Shown here: piece by piece, positions 62,520 through 64,000 of the stretch
Numbering within the stretch: the stretch's first letter is position 1
Layout of the letters: the number at the start of each line of letters is the position of its first letter
From: Mycolicibacterium litorale
GTDB taxonomy: Bacteria; Actinomycetota; Actinomycetes; Mycobacteriales; Mycobacteriaceae
Direction of reading: 5' to 3'
Length of the DNA: 64,000 nt
NCBI RefSeq assembly: GCF_014218295.1
Contig: NZ_AP023287.1
Location: 1,736,001 to 1,800,000, forward strand
Notes under the pieces: model-generated
Told to the model about the DNA's origin: nothing
Database searches by the model: none
Seen by the model: only the letters and a program-made list of their open reading frames with translations
Program-made: the position numbers and the translations under genes

Positions 62520-63164
62520 CTACTGCAGGAAGTCGCCCCACACCCAGCCTCGACCGCTGACCTCGCACCACTGGTTCGCCGGGCACGGCCGCGGCAGTTG
62601 CACCTGTTCGCCCTTCCGCAGGATCCCGATGACATTGCCGTCTCCGCCGGGGGCGTCGTACAGATCCACATCGCCGTTGACCGTCGCCGACGGCGGCGCG
62701 TCGGCCGGGGGCGTCGGACCGGGCGTCGGTGAGGGCGCCTGTTCGGGAGCGCAGTTGAGCGCGGTGACCGATTCCCAGCTCGCACTGGACCCGTTGGCGA
62801 GGTCCTGGGTCTGACCCGCGACCGTCCGGTTCTCGCGGACCGTGCCGGTGTAGCGGCCCACCGCTCCGCCTTCCCAGCCGATGGTGATGTTGACGTCACT
62901 GCCGTTGATGAACGCGGTGGCGTCGCCGGCATTGGCCACCTGCTGGCGGTTGTTGTAGGCCACGGCCTTCCCGGAGGTGTTCTGCCCGGTGGCCGGGAAC
63001 TCGACGCGGAAACCGTTGCTCTGGTTCAGCACGAACGAGCCGGGGAATTCGTATCTGCACGCCGCCTGGGCGGGTGCGGCCAGCGTGAACAACCCGGCAG
63101 CGCCGACCGCGGTGGCGGCGGCCAGAAGCAGCGGGGAGGCCTTCCCCGCGGTGATGTGCGACAT
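62520..63164 (-). CDS. Secreted protein with C-terminal SH3-like domain, 214 aa
   Basis: A signal peptide covers residues 1-34, with a hydrophobic core LLLAAATAVGAAGLFTLAA and an AQA-A cleavage site. The mature part has a beta-rich domain (35-138) with two Cys, a Pro-rich linker (APSPTPGPTPPADAPP) and an SH3b-like ending (VDLYDAPGGDGNVIGILRKGEQVQL, NQWCEVSGRGWVWGDFL) with two Cys. Exported through Sec, probably associated with the envelope. The role is unknown. Confidence 0.83.
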   Translation of the reverse strand: MSHITAGKASPLLLAAATAVGAAGLFTLAAPAQAACRYEFPGSFVLNQSNGFRVEFPATGQNTSGKAVAYNNRQQVANAGDATAFINGSDVNITIGWEGGAVGRYTGTVRENRTVAGQTQDLANGSSASWESVTALNCAPEQAPSPTPGPTPPADAPPSATVNGDVDLYDAPGGDGNVIGILRKGEQVQLPRPCPANQWCEVSGRGWVWGDFLQ

Positions 63165-63265
63165 GGCCGCCTCCCCGTTGGTGCGTCGTGTTGACCCGTC
63201 GAAGAGACGCTATTCGCGGATCCGCACCGATAAATCGGGTGTTTCCCTACGCTCGCGGCGCGACG

Positions 63266-63940
63266 TCACGCCGGCCGCGGCACCGCGGCGAGTGTCGAAT
63301 GGCCGATCCAGGCCGGCACCGCACGACGGACCTCGGCCGGTCCGGACACCGCGACACTGCCGTCGTGCAGAGCGCGCTGCCACGTGATGTCGCCGCGCCA
63401 GAGCGCGGTCAGCGTGCGCAGGCTGGCCTGCACCGTGGCCGCGACGTCATAGCCGGGATCGACGTCGCACACGTCGGCCCGTCCGTCGGAGACCACCAGC
63501 CACCACCGGGCCGCCCGTGCCTCGACGCCGTCGAGGCGGAACGCCAGCGTGGTCCTGGTGGGCGGCCACTCGGTGACCGGGATGGTGCGGCGCATGTCCC
63601 ACATCAGCAGGTGGGGATCGAGGTCCTCGTCACCGAGCTCGCCGACCCAGCGCACACCCCAGGTGCCCAGCGCCTCCACCACCGCGGCCAGTTCACGTCC
63701 CCGAGCGGTCAGGGAATAGCTTGTGCGGCCGTCGATCTCGCTTCGTTGCACCACCCCGGCGCGGGTCAGCGACTTCAGCCGCTTCGACAGTAACGCCGGT
63801 GACATCTTCGGTACGCCGCGCCGCAGCTCGTTGAAATGTGAACTACCGAGCAGCAATTCGCGGACGACGAGCAGCGTCCACCGTTCATCGAGCAGTTCCA
63901 TGGCCTTGGCGACGGGGCAGAACTGACCGTAACCCGACAT
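63266..63940 (-). CDS. HxlR-family regulator with C-terminal SCP2-like domain, 224 aa
   Basis: Residues 1-95 are a winged helix of the HxlR/MarR type (CPVAKAMELLDERWTLLVVREL, FNELRRGVPKMSPALLSKRLKSL, the Cys8 common in this family). Residues about 125-215 resemble a small sterol-carrier-like domain (LRTLTALWRGDITWQRALHDG), which is not part of simple HxlR proteins. The fusion suggests a hydrophobic effector. An ATG start is used; the target genes lie outside or are unknown. Confidence 0.85.
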   Translation of the reverse strand: MSGYGQFCPVAKAMELLDERWTLLVVRELLLGSSHFNELRRGVPKMSPALLSKRLKSLTRAGVVQRSEIDGRTSYSLTARGRELAAVVEALGTWGVRWVGELGDEDLDPHLLMWDMRRTIPVTEWPPTRTTLAFRLDGVEARAARWWLVVSDGRADVCDVDPGYDVAATVQASLRTLTALWRGDITWQRALHDGSVAVSGPAEVRRAVPAWIGHSTLAAVPRPA

Positions 63941-64000
63941 CGGCGCACCTCCTGGACGACCGCACCGCCATCGTCGCGCATCTCGGGTCGCCAGTACAGA

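Noticed and set aside
1..64000. CRISPR arrays, tRNA and rRNA genes
   Set aside because: No regularly spaced repeats and no cloverleaf or ribosomal RNA motifs were noticed on reading; a dedicated scan was not possible.

Overview
The window comes from a high-GC actinobacterium, almost certainly a fast-growing mycobacterium (Mycolicibacterium-like). The support is a ligB-cstA neighbour pair as in Mycobacterium tuberculosis (Rv3062-Rv3063), an HtdZ-like MaoC hydratase, a mycofactocin-type short-chain dehydrogenase (SDR), three luciferase-like F420-type oxidoreductases, many fadD/fadE/ech paralogues, and frequent GTG starts with 1- or 4-base gene overlaps. No rRNA, tRNA, CRISPR array, insertion sequence or phage gene was recognised.

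Layout. 0-2 kb: the N-terminal part of a ThiF/nitroreductase fusion with a small acyltransferase-like gene upstream. 2.0-3.2 kb: an apparently gene-free interval. 3.2-6.7 kb: a MaoC hydratase, then a flavin monooxygenase, an EthR-like TetR regulator and an alpha/beta hydrolase. 6.6-12.6 kb: a compact beta-oxidation module (SDR and acyl-CoA dehydrogenase leftward; SDR, thiolase, acyl-CoA dehydrogenase and a GntR regulator rightward) arranged around an AT-rich dyad.

12.6-52.3 kb: a catabolic island of 33 genes. It holds five acyl-CoA ligases, six crotonase-fold proteins, a thioesterase, a thiolase, an SDR, two amidohydrolase-2 proteins, a paired acyl-CoA dehydrogenase, a thiolase-like lipid-transfer protein, a CaiB-type CoA-transferase, two aldehyde dehydrogenases, three P450s, a KshA-like Rieske oxygenase, a Baeyer-Villiger-type flavoprotein, an NAD-dependent epimerase-type dehydrogenase, three LLM oxidoreductases, an isochorismatase-like protein, a SnoaL-like protein, an acyl-CoA carboxylase beta subunit and one TetR regulator. 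Nearly every promoter region in this island carries the same dyad, TACTGTAA-N3-TTACAGTA (eight good copies and one weak), including the region next to the TetR gene. I infer a single TetR-controlled regulon for an undescribed pathway that activates, hydroxylates, opens and beta-oxidises a hydrophobic cyclic (terpenoid- or steroid-like) carboxylic acid or ketone. The substrate cannot be read from the sequence.

52.3-64 kb: ordinary chromosome resumes with a YbdD-like gene, cstA, ligB, a YqeY-like gene, a membrane molybdopterin oxidoreductase, an SDR, a large LuxR-type ATPase regulator, a small unknown gene, a secreted SH3-like protein and an HxlR-type regulator.
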